NCBI RefSeq assembly: GCF_900239495.1
Contig: NZ_OENE01000025.1
Span: 1 to 64,000 of the forward strand
Direction of reading: 5' to 3'
DNA length: 64,000 nucleotides
Source of the DNA: Tenacibaculum finnmarkense genomovar ulcerans
GTDB lineage: Bacteria > Bacteroidota > Bacteroidia > Flavobacteriales > Flavobacteriaceae
Part shown: in pieces, positions 7,520-17,529 of the stretch
Position numbering within the stretch: the first letter of the stretch is position 1
Layout of the letters: every line of letters starts with the position of its first letter
Position numbers and translations under genes: made by a program
The notes under the pieces: model-generated
Database searches by the model: none
What the model saw: the letters and a program-made list of their open reading frames with translations, nothing else
Told to the model about the DNA's origin: nothing

Positions 7520-8224
7520 TTGAAAACAGCAATGAAAACCCCAAGAATAACATGCTACAAATGCATGATGCCTTCATCATCATGTATTTGTAAACACACA
7601 AATAATTTACAAACCAAAACTCGTTTTATTATTCTTATGCACCCGAAAGAATACAAAAAAGAAAAAAATGGAACGGGGCGTATGACGAATCTTCAACTTG
7701 AAAATTCAGAAATAATAGTTGGTGTAGATTTCACAAATAATAAACGTGTAAATGAAATACTAACTGAAGAAAAAAATGGGGCTTTTTTACTTTATCCGGG
7801 GGAAGATAGCTTGAACTTATCAGTAAATAAAAGTTCAGAAATAAATTCATTTATGGGCGATAATCCTCATATTTTTATTCTTGATGGAACATGGCCTTGC
7901 GCTCGTAAAATGCTTAAATTGAGTGAAAACTTACAGCAACTAAAAAGAGTAAGTTTTGATAATAAAATAAAATCAAAATTTAGTATTAAGCAACAGCCTG
8001 CACCGCTTTGCCTTAGTACTATTGAATCTGTTTACACCGTTTTAAATTTACTTAATCAAAGTAATTTAGAACAATGTGATACCAAAAATTTTCTTGTTCC
8101 TTTTGAAAAAATGATTGACCATCAAATTAAATGTATGCTAAACACAAATAATAAAGAGCTTATCCCTAAAAATGTTTATAAAAAAAATATGGAAAGAAGT
8201 ATTATTTTTGAACAAGAAAATTAG
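7520..8224 (+). CDS. DTW-domain tRNA-uridine aminocarboxypropyltransferase
   Basis: A member of the DTW/TapT family that adds the acp group from S-adenosylmethionine to a tRNA uridine. The 234 residues begin with a Cys-rich zinc-like segment (CYKCMMPSSSCICKH) and contain the characteristic DGTWPCARKML and the basic segment RVSFDNKIKSKFSIKQQPAPLCLST. The reading begins at TTG; an in-frame ATG four codons later (7532) is equally possible. It sits between dtd and the TatD-like gene. Confidence 0.85.
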   Translation: MKTAMKTPRITCYKCMMPSSSCICKHTNNLQTKTRFIILMHPKEYKKEKNGTGRMTNLQLENSEIIVGVDFTNNKRVNEILTEEKNGAFLLYPGEDSLNLSVNKSSEINSFMGDNPHIFILDGTWPCARKMLKLSENLQQLKRVSFDNKIKSKFSIKQQPAPLCLSTIESVYTVLNLLNQSNLEQCDTKNFLVPFEKMIDHQIKCMLNTNNKELIPKNVYKKNMERSIIFEQEN

Positions 8225-8235
8225 TTATCTTTTTT

Positions 8236-8874
8236 GTGAAATTTATAAATATTCATACGCATACTAATTCTGATGAAAATTTTAGTATTTTAAATTGTTA
8301 TCCTAATTCAACCGATTTTAATACGCCGTTTTCTATCGGGATTCATCCTTGGTTTATCAACAAAAATACTATTGAAGATGAACTTATCTTTATCAAAAAA
8401 AAACTACTTTATAAAAATTGTTATGCCATTGGCGAATGTGGTTTAGATCGATTATCCGAAGTAAATTATACACTTCAAATTGCAGTTTTTAAAGAACAGA
8501 TTAACTTATCAGAAGAATTTAAAAAACCATTAATTATACATTGTGTAAGATCTTTTCAGGAGATAATTCAAATTAAAAAAGAGCTGAAACCTAGACAAAA
8601 ATGGCTAATTCACGGTTTTCATAAAAATAGTCAAATTGCTACTGATTTAATTAAAAATGGTTGTTTTTTATCCTTCGGAAAAGCCCTTTTATATTCCGAA
8701 AAATTACAAGAAGTATTTTTTACTATTCCTTTGGATAAAATTTTCTTAGAAACAGATGATGCAAAAATTGATATCGCCACTGTTTATGAAAAAGCAAGTC
8801 GCATCAAAAATACTAGCGTGAAAAAAATACAAGAAAATATACATCAAAATTTTAATACATTATTTATAAAATGA
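8236..8874 (+). CDS. TatD family hydrolase
   Basis: A metal-dependent hydrolase of the TatD DNase family in the amidohydrolase superfamily. The 212 residues keep the metal-binding motifs HTHT near the N-terminus, SIGIHPWF, GECGLDR, IIHCVR and ETDDA. It is shorter than the usual 255-265 residues, as is common for Bacteroidota members. The start is GTG at 8236, 11 bases after the previous gene, and the stop overlaps tcdA by four bases. The exact substrate is not known. Confidence 0.85.
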   Translation: MKFINIHTHTNSDENFSILNCYPNSTDFNTPFSIGIHPWFINKNTIEDELIFIKKKLLYKNCYAIGECGLDRLSEVNYTLQIAVFKEQINLSEEFKKPLIIHCVRSFQEIIQIKKELKPRQKWLIHGFHKNSQIATDLIKNGCFLSFGKALLYSEKLQEVFFTIPLDKIFLETDDAKIDIATVYEKASRIKNTSVKKIQENIHQNFNTLFIK

Positions 8875-9587
8875 GTTGGTTAGAAAGAACGGAATTATTG
8901 GTTCAGAAAGAAGGAATGGAAAAACTTCAAAAAGCAAATGTTTTAATTGTTGGCTTGGGTGGCGTTGGTTCGTTTGCTGCCGAATTTATAGCAAGAGCTG
9001 GTATCGGAAAAATGACAATTGTTGATGGTGATGCTTTTGATCAAACTAATAAAAACAGGCAATTACCTGCATTAGATAGCACTATTGGAAAAACAAAAGT
9101 AAGCGTAATTGCCGATAGAATTAAAGATATAAACCCTGAAATAGAACTAACAGCAATAGAAGAATTTTTATCGCCAGAAAGAGCTTTTGAAATTGTAAGC
9201 CCCCAATATGATTACGTAATGGATTGTATTGATAGCATTACGCCAAAAGTTAATTTAATTGTTGCTGCCAAAAGAAAAAAAGTGAAATTAATCAGTGCGA
9301 TGGGTGCTGGAGGAAAACTAGATGCCAGTAAAGTAGTGGTGAAAGACATCAGCAAAACAAAGAATTGTAAAATGGCACGCGCCATAAAAAAACGGCTAAA
9401 AGAACGAAAAGTAAACAAAGGTATTACTGCTGTTTACTCTGAAGAAATTCAAATTTCCGAAAGTTTACAAATGACTGACGGAAGTAATTTTAAGAAATCT
9501 TTTTACGGAACTATCAGTTATATGCCTGCTGCTTTTGGCTTACAGGCTAGTTCTTACGTAATTAACAAAATCTTAACGAAAAAATAA
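8871..9587 (+). CDS. tcdA: tRNA threonylcarbamoyladenosine dehydratase
   Basis: A ThiF/E1-like enzyme that cyclises t6A37 of tRNA to ct6A using ATP. The 238 residues carry the nucleotide-binding Rossmann motif VGLGGVGSFAAEFIARAGIG, the ATP-binding region VDGDAFDQTNKNRQ and the closing D-C-I-D segment. It is translationally coupled to the TatD-like gene through an ATGA overlap. Confidence 0.9.
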   Translation: MSWLERTELLVQKEGMEKLQKANVLIVGLGGVGSFAAEFIARAGIGKMTIVDGDAFDQTNKNRQLPALDSTIGKTKVSVIADRIKDINPEIELTAIEEFLSPERAFEIVSPQYDYVMDCIDSITPKVNLIVAAKRKKVKLISAMGAGGKLDASKVVVKDISKTKNCKMARAIKKRLKERKVNKGITAVYSEEIQISESLQMTDGSNFKKSFYGTISYMPAAFGLQASSYVINKILTKK

Positions 9588-9669
9588 TTTCCGTGGAAAC
9601 TATTTTTAAAGTATCTTTACGCTACTTTATTTAAGTTTATTAATAATCAATTATAAAAAATCAATTAAA

Positions 9670-10314
9670 ATGAAAAAATCAATTCTAGCAATTGCTCTTA
9701 TCGCAATTACGGCTGTTTCTTGTAAATCAGAAAAAAATAAAGTTACTGCTAACCAAGAGGTTAAAGATATTAAAAAAGTAGAAAATGTAATTAATTCTTA
9801 CAAAGCAAATATTGCAGAATCTACCGTTACCTGGAAAGGAAACAAACCTACAGGTTCTCATAATGGTACTGTTAGCATTACTAAAGGATTGTTTGAAATT
9901 GAAAATAACCTACTTAAATCTGGGGAATTTGTTATTGATATGAATTCAATTTTATGTGCCGATTTAGAAGTTGCTGATGGTAAAGAAAAATTAGAAAATC
10001 ATTTAAAAGGTGCTGACTTTTTTGATGTTGAAAAGTTTCCTACTGCTAAATTTGAAGTTTCAAGTTCTGAGCTTAAAGGTGGGAAATTACAGGTAACAGG
10101 TAATTTAACACTTAGAGGAACTACAAAAAGTATTACAATTCCTGCAACGGTTACTCAAAACAAAGGTATGGCTACTTTTAAAAGTGCTATTTTTAGTATT
10201 GATAGAACTGATTTTGGAGTTACTTACAAATCTAAAAAAATTGATGCTGCTTTAAAAGATAAATTTATTAACGATTTATTAGAGATTTCTTTTGATATTA
10301 AAGCTAAAAAATAA
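9670..10314 (+). CDS. YceI-like lipoprotein
   Basis: A 214-residue protein with a lipoprotein signal (ITAVSC, lipidated Cys 19) and a YceI domain (about 45-212), a lipocalin-like barrel that binds isoprenoid lipids in characterised members. The typical features are the TVTWKGNKPTGSHNGTV opening, FDVEKFPTAKFEV and LTLRGTTKSI. It probably sits in the periplasm facing the membrane. It is monocistronic, with a -7-like TATCTTTA at 9612 and a strong terminator behind. Confidence 0.9.
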   Translation: MKKSILAIALIAITAVSCKSEKNKVTANQEVKDIKKVENVINSYKANIAESTVTWKGNKPTGSHNGTVSITKGLFEIENNLLKSGEFVIDMNSILCADLEVADGKEKLENHLKGADFFDVEKFPTAKFEVSSSELKGGKLQVTGNLTLRGTTKSITIPATVTQNKGMATFKSAIFSIDRTDFGVTYKSKKIDAALKDKFINDLLEISFDIKAKK

Positions 10315-10326
10315 TTTTAGCTACAT

Positions 10327-10367
10327 AAAAAAAGGGTTGACACATTAAAATGTCAACCCTTTTTTTT
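10327..10367. terminator. Bidirectional terminator between yceI-like gene and lipB
   Basis: A 16-base perfect stem with core GGGTTGACA / TGTCAACCC, flanked by A7 and T7. It serves both convergent genes. Confidence 0.9.
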
Positions 10368-10378
10368 ATGTTTAAATT

Positions 10379-11083
10379 TTATGCTTCTATATAAGCTTCT
10401 ACTTCAAAAAGTGTTTTAAAGTGTTTTAATATTTTTTGTTTTACGGCAGCTTCTGAAACTTCATAACCTAATTCAGCCTGCATAGAAGTAACTGCTTTTC
10501 CTCTAATTCCGCAAGGAATAATATTGTCAAAATAACCTAAATTTACATTTACATTTAAAGCAAAACCGTGCATGGTTACCCACCTACTTGCACGAATTCC
10601 CATGGCGCAAATTTTTCGAGCAAACGGTGTTCCTACTCCTAGCCAAACACCTGTTTCGCCATCGCTACGCCCTGCTTCTAAGCCGTATTCGGCAATTGTT
10701 AATATAATTGCCTCTTCTAAGAAACGTAAGTATTTATGGATGTCTGTAAAAAAATTTTCTAAATCAAGTATCGGATAGCCGACTATTTGCCCTGGACCAT
10801 GATAGGTAATGTCTCCTCCTCTATTTATTTTATAAAAAGTAGCTCCTTTTTCTTTTAATTGTGCTTCATTTAACAATAAATTACTTAAATCTCCTGATTT
10901 ACCAAGGGTGTAAACATGCGGATGTTCAACAAATAGAAAATGATTGGGCGTGCTAATTTTCAGGGATTTATTTCTGTTTTCTCGTTTTAAAGAAACGATT
11001 TCTTCTAATAATTTAGCTTGATAATCCCAAGTGTGTTTATAATCTTTTTGACCTAAATCACTAACTGTTATATTTTTATTCAT
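10379..11083 (-). CDS. lipB: Octanoyltransferase LipB
   Basis: Transfers octanoyl groups from acyl carrier protein to lipoate-dependent proteins. The 234 residues contain the substrate-binding RGGDITYHGPGQIVGYPILDL region, the second motif GVWLGVG and the catalytic Cys-Lys pair in IPCGIRGKAVTSM. A perfect -7 element lies 26 bases upstream on the minus strand. Confidence 0.95.
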   Translation of the reverse strand: MNKNITVSDLGQKDYKHTWDYQAKLLEEIVSLKRENRNKSLKISTPNHFLFVEHPHVYTLGKSGDLSNLLLNEAQLKEKGATFYKINRGGDITYHGPGQIVGYPILDLENFFTDIHKYLRFLEEAIILTIAEYGLEAGRSDGETGVWLGVGTPFARKICAMGIRASRWVTMHGFALNVNVNLGYFDNIIPCGIRGKAVTSMQAELGYEVSEAAVKQKILKHFKTLFEVEAYIEA

Positions 11084-11108
11084 AAATTTGTATCCTAAAA
11101 CAATCCCC

Positions 11109-11116
11109 CAAAGGTA
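11109..11116 (-). promoter_or_regulatory. -7 element of lipB
   Basis: On the minus strand this reads TACCTTTG, a perfect TAnnTTTG, 26 bases before the lipB ATG. Confidence 0.6.
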
Positions 11117-11167
11117 GTAAAATTAACACCAAGCTGTTATAACAATGCCTATTAACAACATTTAATT

Positions 11168-14100
11168 ATGATAAAAAAAAATCCTTCAATACTCTTTTTC
11201 TTTTTTATTTTTTTAGCAACAAATTCCTTCTCTCAAAATTTTTGGAATACAGCTGTAAAAAAAGAGACTTCTAGTCAACAAGTTAAACCTTTAAGCAGAA
11301 AAAATACGCCTGAAAAATACCGTTTAGCAACGCTAAATTTAAATGGTTTTCAAAATCATTTAACAGGTTTTAAATCAAAAAGAAGTCAAAATATTATAAC
11401 ATTACCTAACCCTGAAGGTAAATTACAGCGATTTATAATAAAAGAAACTTCTTATTTAGCGCCTGAATTAGCAGCTAAATTTCCGATGATTAAGTCTTAT
11501 TCTGGGCAAGGAATTGATGACCCTACCGCAATTGCTAAAATTAGTTTAGGTGCCAATGGTGTACATGCGCTTATCTATTCGGCTAATAAAAGCATTGTAT
11601 ATATAGACCCTTATACGGTTGATAAAAAACAATATATCATCTATAAAAAATCAGCTTTAAAAACTAAAGAGAATGATTTTAGATGTCAAGTTGAAAGCAC
11701 GGCTAAAAAAACAATGACTTCATCAATTCAAAAAAGAAATGCCAATGATGGTATTCTAAGAACTTTTAGAGTTGCTATTGCTTGTACTGGTGAATATTCT
11801 CAATTTCATTTAAACAGACAAAATATTGCCAGCTCAGCTACCGATGCTGTCAAAAAAGCAGTTGTTTTATCGGCAATTAATACGACAATGACTCGTGTAA
11901 ACGAAGTTTATGAAAGAGATTTAGCCGTTAGAATGGTACTTGTAAATAATAACGACAAATTAATATTTTTAGATGCTGCTACTGATGATTTAACCGATAA
12001 TGATGCAGATGCTTTAATTGATGAAAGTCAGGCAAAGTGTGATGCAATTATTGGGGATGCAAATTACGATATAGGTCACACATTTAGTACCGGTGGTGGT
12101 GGTTTAGCACAAGTTCGTTCGGTATGTGTTACCGGCTATAAAGGTAGTGGTATAACAGGTAGTTATCAACCGATTAATGATCCTTATGATATTGATTATG
12201 TATGTCATGAAATAGGGCATCAATTTGGAGGAACTCACACACAAAATAACGATTGTAACAAATCATCAACTTCTGCCGAACCAGGAAGTGGTTCGACAAT
12301 TATGGGGTATGCAGGTATTTGTTCGCCTAATGTTCAAGGAAATAGTGATCCGTATTTTCATGCAGTAAGTATTGCTCAAATGTGGGCGCATATGCAAAAT
12401 AGTGGAAGTTGTGCGGTACAATCAAGCACTAATAACGATGCTCCTACAGCTAATGCAGGTAAAAATGTAAGTATTCCTAAAGGAACTCCTTTTGTTTTAG
12501 AAGGAATAGCTACCGATGCGCAAGGACTTAACAGTCTTACCTATAACTGGGAGCAAATTGATACTCAAAAAGCAACAATGCCTCCTGTTTCAACAAGTAC
12601 AGCAGGTCCTACTTTTAGGTCTTTAAATCCTACAAAATCACCTAAAAGATATTTCCCTATTTTTGAAGATGTTATAAACGGAACTTCTAACCAATGGATT
12701 GTTCTTCCTACGGTAGCTAGAGAATTAAATTTTTCATTAACCGTTAGAGACAACAATGCAGGTGGTGGAAATTCGGCAAGAGATGACATGAAAATTACAG
12801 TAACCGATGCAGCGCCTTTTACTGTAACAGTACCCAACACAAATGTTACTTGGATTACAGGAGCTTCACAAAAAATTTCATGGAATAAAGGAACAACAGA
12901 CAGCGCACCAATAAACTGTACAAAAGTAACTATTAAACTTTCTGTTGATGGTGGTATTACCTTTCCAATTATTTTAAAAGAGAATACCCCTAATGATGGA
13001 ACCGAAGAAGTTACCATACCAAATAATACCACAACACAGGCTAGAATACTTGTAGAGGCTGCCGATAACATTTTTTATAATGTGAACCCAACCAATTTCA
13101 CTATTAATTCAACAGATCCTACTTTTTTAATAGCCAATAAAACAGCCAAACAAGCAGCTTGTAAATCAGGAACTAATACCTTAAATTATACTGTTAATTT
13201 TAGTTTTTTAAATGGTTTTAAAGAAACAGTAACTTTAAGCGCTACTGATTTACCTACCGGTGTTACCGCTAGCTTTACTCCAGCAACTATAAGTGCCAAT
13301 GGCGATGTTACCCTAAGTCTTAAAAATTTCAGCAACAGTATAGCTCAAGATTACACCTTTAATATTCAAGGAAAATCAGCAAGTGTTACCCAAACAACTC
13401 AAGGAGAATTACAAGTAATTGAAGATGTTTTAACAACTGTTAATCCTACTTTTCCAATAGATGCCGATACAGATACTAGCATAGCTCCCGAATTTAAGTG
13501 GACCCAAGACGATAATGCTACTGCATATCAAATAGAGGTTGCTACTGATGCTAATTTTTCAACTATTGTAATTGACCAACAAGCGAACACAAACGCATAT
13601 ACCTCAACTATTCCATTCGTTGGTAGTACTAGCTATTACTGGCGTGTAAAGCCTAAGAACTCATGTGCTGAAGGAGCTTTTTCTAAGGTTTATAAATTTA
13701 CAACCCAAGTGCCTTCTTATTGTGCTTCGACATTTACTGATGAAGCTGGAGGTGCCAACCACATTAGCAATGTAACTTTTAATAGCATCAACAATAATTC
13801 AGGGAACGATAAGGTAGATGGTTATGAAGATTTTACTTCAAAAAGCACCACTGTAAAAAGAACAGAATCTCATCAAATAAGCGTTACTTTAAATACCGAT
13901 GGATACCAAGATCATTGTTATGTATTTATCGACTGGAATCAAGATTTTATATTTAATACTACTGATGAAAGATATGATTTAGGTACTAAATCAGGAGCTA
14001 ATGTAAATTCAACACATACTATTAACATTCCTGAAAATGCCGTTTTAGGAAGTACTCGAATTAGAGTAGTTTCAGAATATGCTGACCCTACTAATGGCTA

Positions 14101-15922
14101 TGGTGATGGCGCTTGCGATTCAAGCCACAAAGAAGAATGGGGTGAAACAGAAGATTATACCTTAATTGTAACAGAAAAACCTAAGCCAGATTTTACATTA
14201 ACAAATACTTCAGGTAATTTTTCTATTTGTAATAAAGCGACCGATCAGCAAGTTTTTACCATAGCTTATAAAGCATTGGTTAAGTTCAACGAAAACATTG
14301 TTTTTTCAGTTAAAGGACTTCCTGCAAATGCTACGGCTACCTTTTCACCGAATCCTTTTAAAGAAAATGACACCGTAAAATTAACCGTTTCTAACTTAAA
14401 AAATGCAGCTATTGGCGATTACCAAATAGTGGTTACCGCTACAGCATCTTCTATTAAAAAATCAGTAAATATTCCTTTTAATATAAACAACACGCTTTGT
14501 AAATCAGCAGGGAGTATGAGTTCTCAAATTAGCACAACGCTTGTTCGTTTTGGAAGTATTGATAATACTTCTACAAAAACAACAGGATATACCAACTACG
14601 CAGCAATAGCTACTCAGGTTATAAAAGGTGAAGCGTATCCGTTAGTGGTTAATGCAAATTCGGCAGGAAATCAAACGGTACAAACATTTGCTTGGGTTGA
14701 CTGGAATCAAAATTGTTTGTTTGATGCTAATGAAAAATATGATTTAGGAACAACAAGCAACGCAAATACAGCAACTAAAAATAGTGGATTAAAAATTACT
14801 ATTCCTTCGGATGCTTTATTAGGAACAACCATTTTAAGAATTGTAACTCAAAAAGAAGGTTCTCAAAATTCAAACGAATGTCAATTAGGTTTTAATGGTG
14901 AAGTAGAAGATTATACCATTAAAATTACACCCGATTTTACATTAAAAAGCCAAAAACCAGCAATATCTATTTGTAATAAAGCAGTGAATAAAGTAGCTTA
15001 TATAGTTGATTTTAAATCATTAAATGACTTTAATGAAAACGTTACTTTCTTAGCAGAAAACGCCCCTAAAAATGCTGTTGTAACTTTTAATCCTACAACA
15101 ATCAACAAAACAGGGGCCTTTACAGTACATATTGATAATTTAAACAATGCTCCTATTGGAGATTATACCATTAAAATAATAGCAACTGCTGGTTTACTAA
15201 AAAAATCAATTAACTTAACACTTGTTGTTAACGACCGTTATTGTAAATCAAAAGGAAATAGCACTTCAAAAATAAGCCTAACCAATGTTCGTTTTGCAGG
15301 GATTGACAATAGTTCAACAAAAACAACTGGTTATTCTAATTTTACTTCGGTTACAACACCTGTTGTTAGAGGTGAGCAATATGATTTAAATATTGAAGTT
15401 GATAGCGATGGAAATAACGCACTAAAAACCTTCGGATGGATTGATTGGAATCAAAATTTGATATTTGAAGAAAGTGAATCATTTAATTTAACAACAAATA
15501 ACACTACGATAACCATTCCTGAGGATGCAAAACTAGGTGCAACAATCTTACGTATTTTAACCAGAAAAGAAACTACCGACAAAGAAAATTCTTGTGAGTT
15601 TAATTTTGATGGTGAAGTAGAAGATTATACTATTAATGTTGATGAAAGTTTTGCTACCTACACCAATTTATTTAGCGATTTAAAAATATACCCTGTACCT
15701 TCATACGGAACACTAACGGTAAACTTTAAAGTAAAAGAAAAAAACCTAACCATCGTTAAATTAATTGATGCGAGAGGTCAATTATTAGAAACACAAACAT
15801 TTTCAACAATATCTAGTAATTTTAATAAAGAAATTCAATTTAAAAAAGTAAGCCGCGGAATTTACTTTATACAAATTCAAAATGACGGAAAAATAAGTAC
15901 CCGTAAAATAATGATGAAATAA
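11168..15922 (+). CDS. Secreted reprolysin-type metallopeptidase with GEVED repeats and T9SS tail
   Basis: A 1584-residue exoprotein with an N-terminal signal peptide (about 1-22), a propeptide and a metzincin catalytic domain. The zinc motif HEIGHQFGGTH (H347, E348, H351, H357) is followed by the Met-turn segment IMGYAGIC. Next come Ig-like and fibronectin-like segments and three GEVED modules ending in GETEDYTL (about residue 1000), GEVEDYTI (1255) and GEVEDYTI (1495). The last two modules each follow a domain opening PDFTL and form a tandem duplication of about 246 residues. The C-terminal 80 residues are a type A type IX secretion sorting domain (IYPVPSYGTLTV...KVSRGIYFIQIQNDGKISTRKIMMK). 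It would be exported by T9SS and act on extracellular protein; collagen is a possible but unproven substrate. Confidence 0.9.
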   Translation: MIKKNPSILFFFFIFLATNSFSQNFWNTAVKKETSSQQVKPLSRKNTPEKYRLATLNLNGFQNHLTGFKSKRSQNIITLPNPEGKLQRFIIKETSYLAPELAAKFPMIKSYSGQGIDDPTAIAKISLGANGVHALIYSANKSIVYIDPYTVDKKQYIIYKKSALKTKENDFRCQVESTAKKTMTSSIQKRNANDGILRTFRVAIACTGEYSQFHLNRQNIASSATDAVKKAVVLSAINTTMTRVNEVYERDLAVRMVLVNNNDKLIFLDAATDDLTDNDADALIDESQAKCDAIIGDANYDIGHTFSTGGGGLAQVRSVCVTGYKGSGITGSYQPINDPYDIDYVCHEIGHQFGGTHTQNNDCNKSSTSAEPGSGSTIMGYAGICSPNVQGNSDPYFHAVSIAQMWAHMQNSGSCAVQSSTNNDAPTANAGKNVSIPKGTPFVLEGIATDAQGLNSLTYNWEQIDTQKATMPPVSTSTAGPTFRSLNPTKSPKRYFPIFEDVINGTSNQWIVLPTVARELNFSLTVRDNNAGGGNSARDDMKITVTDAAPFTVTVPNTNVTWITGASQKISWNKGTTDSAPINCTKVTIKLSVDGGITFPIILKENTPNDGTEEVTIPNNTTTQARILVEAADNIFYNVNPTNFTINSTDPTFLIANKTAKQAACKSGTNTLNYTVNFSFLNGFKETVTLSATDLPTGVTASFTPATISANGDVTLSLKNFSNSIAQDYTFNIQGKSASVTQTTQGELQVIEDVLTTVNPTFPIDADTDTSIAPEFKWTQDDNATAYQIEVATDANFSTIVIDQQANTNAYTSTIPFVGSTSYYWRVKPKNSCAEGAFSKVYKFTTQVPSYCASTFTDEAGGANHISNVTFNSINNNSGNDKVDGYEDFTSKSTTVKRTESHQISVTLNTDGYQDHCYVFIDWNQDFIFNTTDERYDLGTKSGANVNSTHTINIPENAVLGSTRIRVVSEYADPTNGYGDGACDSSHKEEWGETEDYTLIVTEKPKPDFTLTNTSGNFSICNKATDQQVFTIAYKALVKFNENIVFSVKGLPANATATFSPNPFKENDTVKLTVSNLKNAAIGDYQIVVTATASSIKKSVNIPFNINNTLCKSAGSMSSQISTTLVRFGSIDNTSTKTTGYTNYAAIATQVIKGEAYPLVVNANSAGNQTVQTFAWVDWNQNCLFDANEKYDLGTTSNANTATKNSGLKITIPSDALLGTTILRIVTQKEGSQNSNECQLGFNGEVEDYTIKITPDFTLKSQKPAISICNKAVNKVAYIVDFKSLNDFNENVTFLAENAPKNAVVTFNPTTINKTGAFTVHIDNLNNAPIGDYTIKIIATAGLLKKSINLTLVVNDRYCKSKGNSTSKISLTNVRFAGIDNSSTKTTGYSNFTSVTTPVVRGEQYDLNIEVDSDGNNALKTFGWIDWNQNLIFEESESFNLTTNNTTITIPEDAKLGATILRILTRKETTDKENSCEFNFDGEVEDYTINVDESFATYTNLFSDLKIYPVPSYGTLTVNFKVKEKNLTIVKLIDARGQLLETQTFSTISSNFNKEIQFKKVSRGIYFIQIQNDGKISTRKIMMK

Positions 15923-15941
15923 AAAACAAACAATTTACATC

Positions 15942-15976
15942 AAAAAAAAAGCGAGCTTAACGGCTCGTTTTTTTTT
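15942..15976 (+). terminator. Terminator after the metallopeptidase gene
   Basis: The hairpin CGAGC / GCTCG with A-rich and T9 flanks lies 20 bases after the stop codon. Confidence 0.75.
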
Positions 15977-16116
15977 ACAGCAACTTTAAATAACAACTTC
16001 AAACAACACGCTAAGAACACTCTAAGTACAACTAGCTATCTGTATAAATTGATTCATTAAATTTTAGCTAGCAATACTTTTTTTATGTAATTTTACCGTA
16101 TTGAAATTCAAAACAT

Positions 16117-16731
16117 ATGCATATAGCAATTGCCGGAAATATAGGCGCAGGAAAAACCACATTAACCAACCTATTAGCCAAACATTATGATTGGGACCCT
16201 CATTATGAATCAGTAGATGAGAATCCTTACTTAGATGATTTTTATGGTGAAATGGAGCGTTGGTCTTTTAATTTGCAGGTCTACTTTTTAAACAGTCGTT
16301 TTCGTCAGGTTTTAGAGTTAAGAGAGTCTGGCAAAAAAATAATTCAAGACAGAACTATTTATGAAGATGCTCATATTTTTGCACCCAACCTACACGCTAT
16401 GGGGCTAATGACCGATCGTGATTTTAATAACTATTCATCGCTATTTGAATTGATGGAAAACTTAGTAACACCACCTGATTTATTAATTTATTTACGTGCA
16501 GATACCGCTACCCTTCTTGGGCAAATTCACAAACGTGGTAGAGAGTATGAAAATGCTATTAGCGTTGAGTATTTAACCAGATTAAACGAACGTTACGAAG
16601 CTTGGGTTAGCGAGTACACTAAAGGAAAATTACTTATTATTGATGTTGACAATTTAGATTTTATCAATAATAAACAAGATTTGAAATTTATTATTGATAA
16701 AATAGATGCTCAAATTAAGGAGTTAAACTAA
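16117..16731 (+). CDS. Deoxynucleoside kinase
   Basis: A dCK/dGK-family kinase for deoxynucleoside salvage. The 204 residues have the P-loop GNIGAGKTT (residues 7-15), the ERW segment, the DRTIYEDAHIFA motif with the conserved DR(S/T) pair and the arginine-rich lid RGREYE. A second copy of this domain is fused to FolK at 25583. The gene is convergent with the trmH-like gene; their ends overlap by nine bases, including both stop codons. Confidence 0.92.
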   Translation: MHIAIAGNIGAGKTTLTNLLAKHYDWDPHYESVDENPYLDDFYGEMERWSFNLQVYFLNSRFRQVLELRESGKKIIQDRTIYEDAHIFAPNLHAMGLMTDRDFNNYSSLFELMENLVTPPDLLIYLRADTATLLGQIHKRGREYENAISVEYLTRLNERYEAWVSEYTKGKLLIIDVDNLDFINNKQDLKFIIDKIDAQIKELN

Positions 16732-17457
16732 ACTTCTTTTAAATTCACTTAATAAAATAGCAGTTGCTGTAGCTACATTTAAACTTTCTGTTTTTTGAAT
16801 ATCACCAAATCTAGGAATCGTTAATTTATGTTTTACAATAGCTGCTATTTCATTTGAAATTCCGTTTGCCTCATTTCCCATTACTAAAACCGCTTTTTCA
16901 GGAAGGCTAGCCTTGTAAATATTTTCGCCATCCATATCGGCAGTATAAACCGCTAGTGGTGTTTCTTTCAAATAACTTGGCAAATCAACATACGAAATAT
17001 GTACTCTTGTTAAAGATCCCATGCTTGACTGCACTACCTTTTGATTGTAACAATCTACCGTGTTTTTAGAACAAACCAACTCGGTAATACCAAACCAATC
17101 ACACAAACGAATAATAGTTCCTAAATTACCCGGATCATTTACCTCATCTAAAGCAAGCGTAAAATTAGCGCTATTTCGCGCTGTTTCTGTAGGGATTTTA
17201 AACAAGCCTAAAACTTTATTCGGGTTTTTTAAGGTACTTATTTTCTTTAATTCAACTTCTGAAATAAGCGTACTTTGAACATTATTAGCAATTTCGAAAG
17301 AAGCATCTACCGTAAATATATGCGCTACCTCTACTGATGATTTTAATAATTCGGCAACAACCTTTACCCCTTCAGCAACAAATAATTGATGTTTTTGTCG
17401 GTACTTTTTTTGCTGTAAACTCGTTATTAACTTTAAATTGCTTTTAGATAAACTCAT
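16723..17457 (-). CDS. TrmH/SpoU family RNA 2'-O-methyltransferase
   Basis: An S-adenosylmethionine-dependent rRNA or tRNA ribose methyltransferase. The 244 residues have a small N-terminal substrate-binding domain and a knotted SPOUT domain with motif 1 (DEVNDPGNLGTIIR), motif 2 (VLVMGNEANGIS) and motif 3 (IPRFGDIQKTESLNVATATAI). It resembles RlmB/TrmH paralogues; the modified position cannot be told from sequence. It diverges from the BamA-like gene. Confidence 0.88.
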   Translation of the reverse strand: MSLSKSNLKLITSLQQKKYRQKHQLFVAEGVKVVAELLKSSVEVAHIFTVDASFEIANNVQSTLISEVELKKISTLKNPNKVLGLFKIPTETARNSANFTLALDEVNDPGNLGTIIRLCDWFGITELVCSKNTVDCYNQKVVQSSMGSLTRVHISYVDLPSYLKETPLAVYTADMDGENIYKASLPEKAVLVMGNEANGISNEIAAIVKHKLTIPRFGDIQKTESLNVATATAILLSEFKRSLV

Positions 17458-17495
17458 TATTATTTTTTTAACATATTATAATCACTAAAAAACAG

Positions 17496-17503
17496 TATTT
17501 TTG
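17496..17503 (+). promoter_or_regulatory. -7 element of the BamA/TamA-like gene
   Basis: TATTTTTG is a perfect TAnnTTTG, 26 bases before the ATG. No clear -33 TTG at the ideal distance. Confidence 0.55.
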
Positions 17504-17529
17504 ATACTTAAATACCAGCCGTAAAGTTA

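Noticed and set aside
12565..13071. 168-residue open frame antisense to the metallopeptidase gene
   Set aside because: It lacks any recognisable motif and lies wholly inside a confidently called gene with normal codon use in the forward frame.
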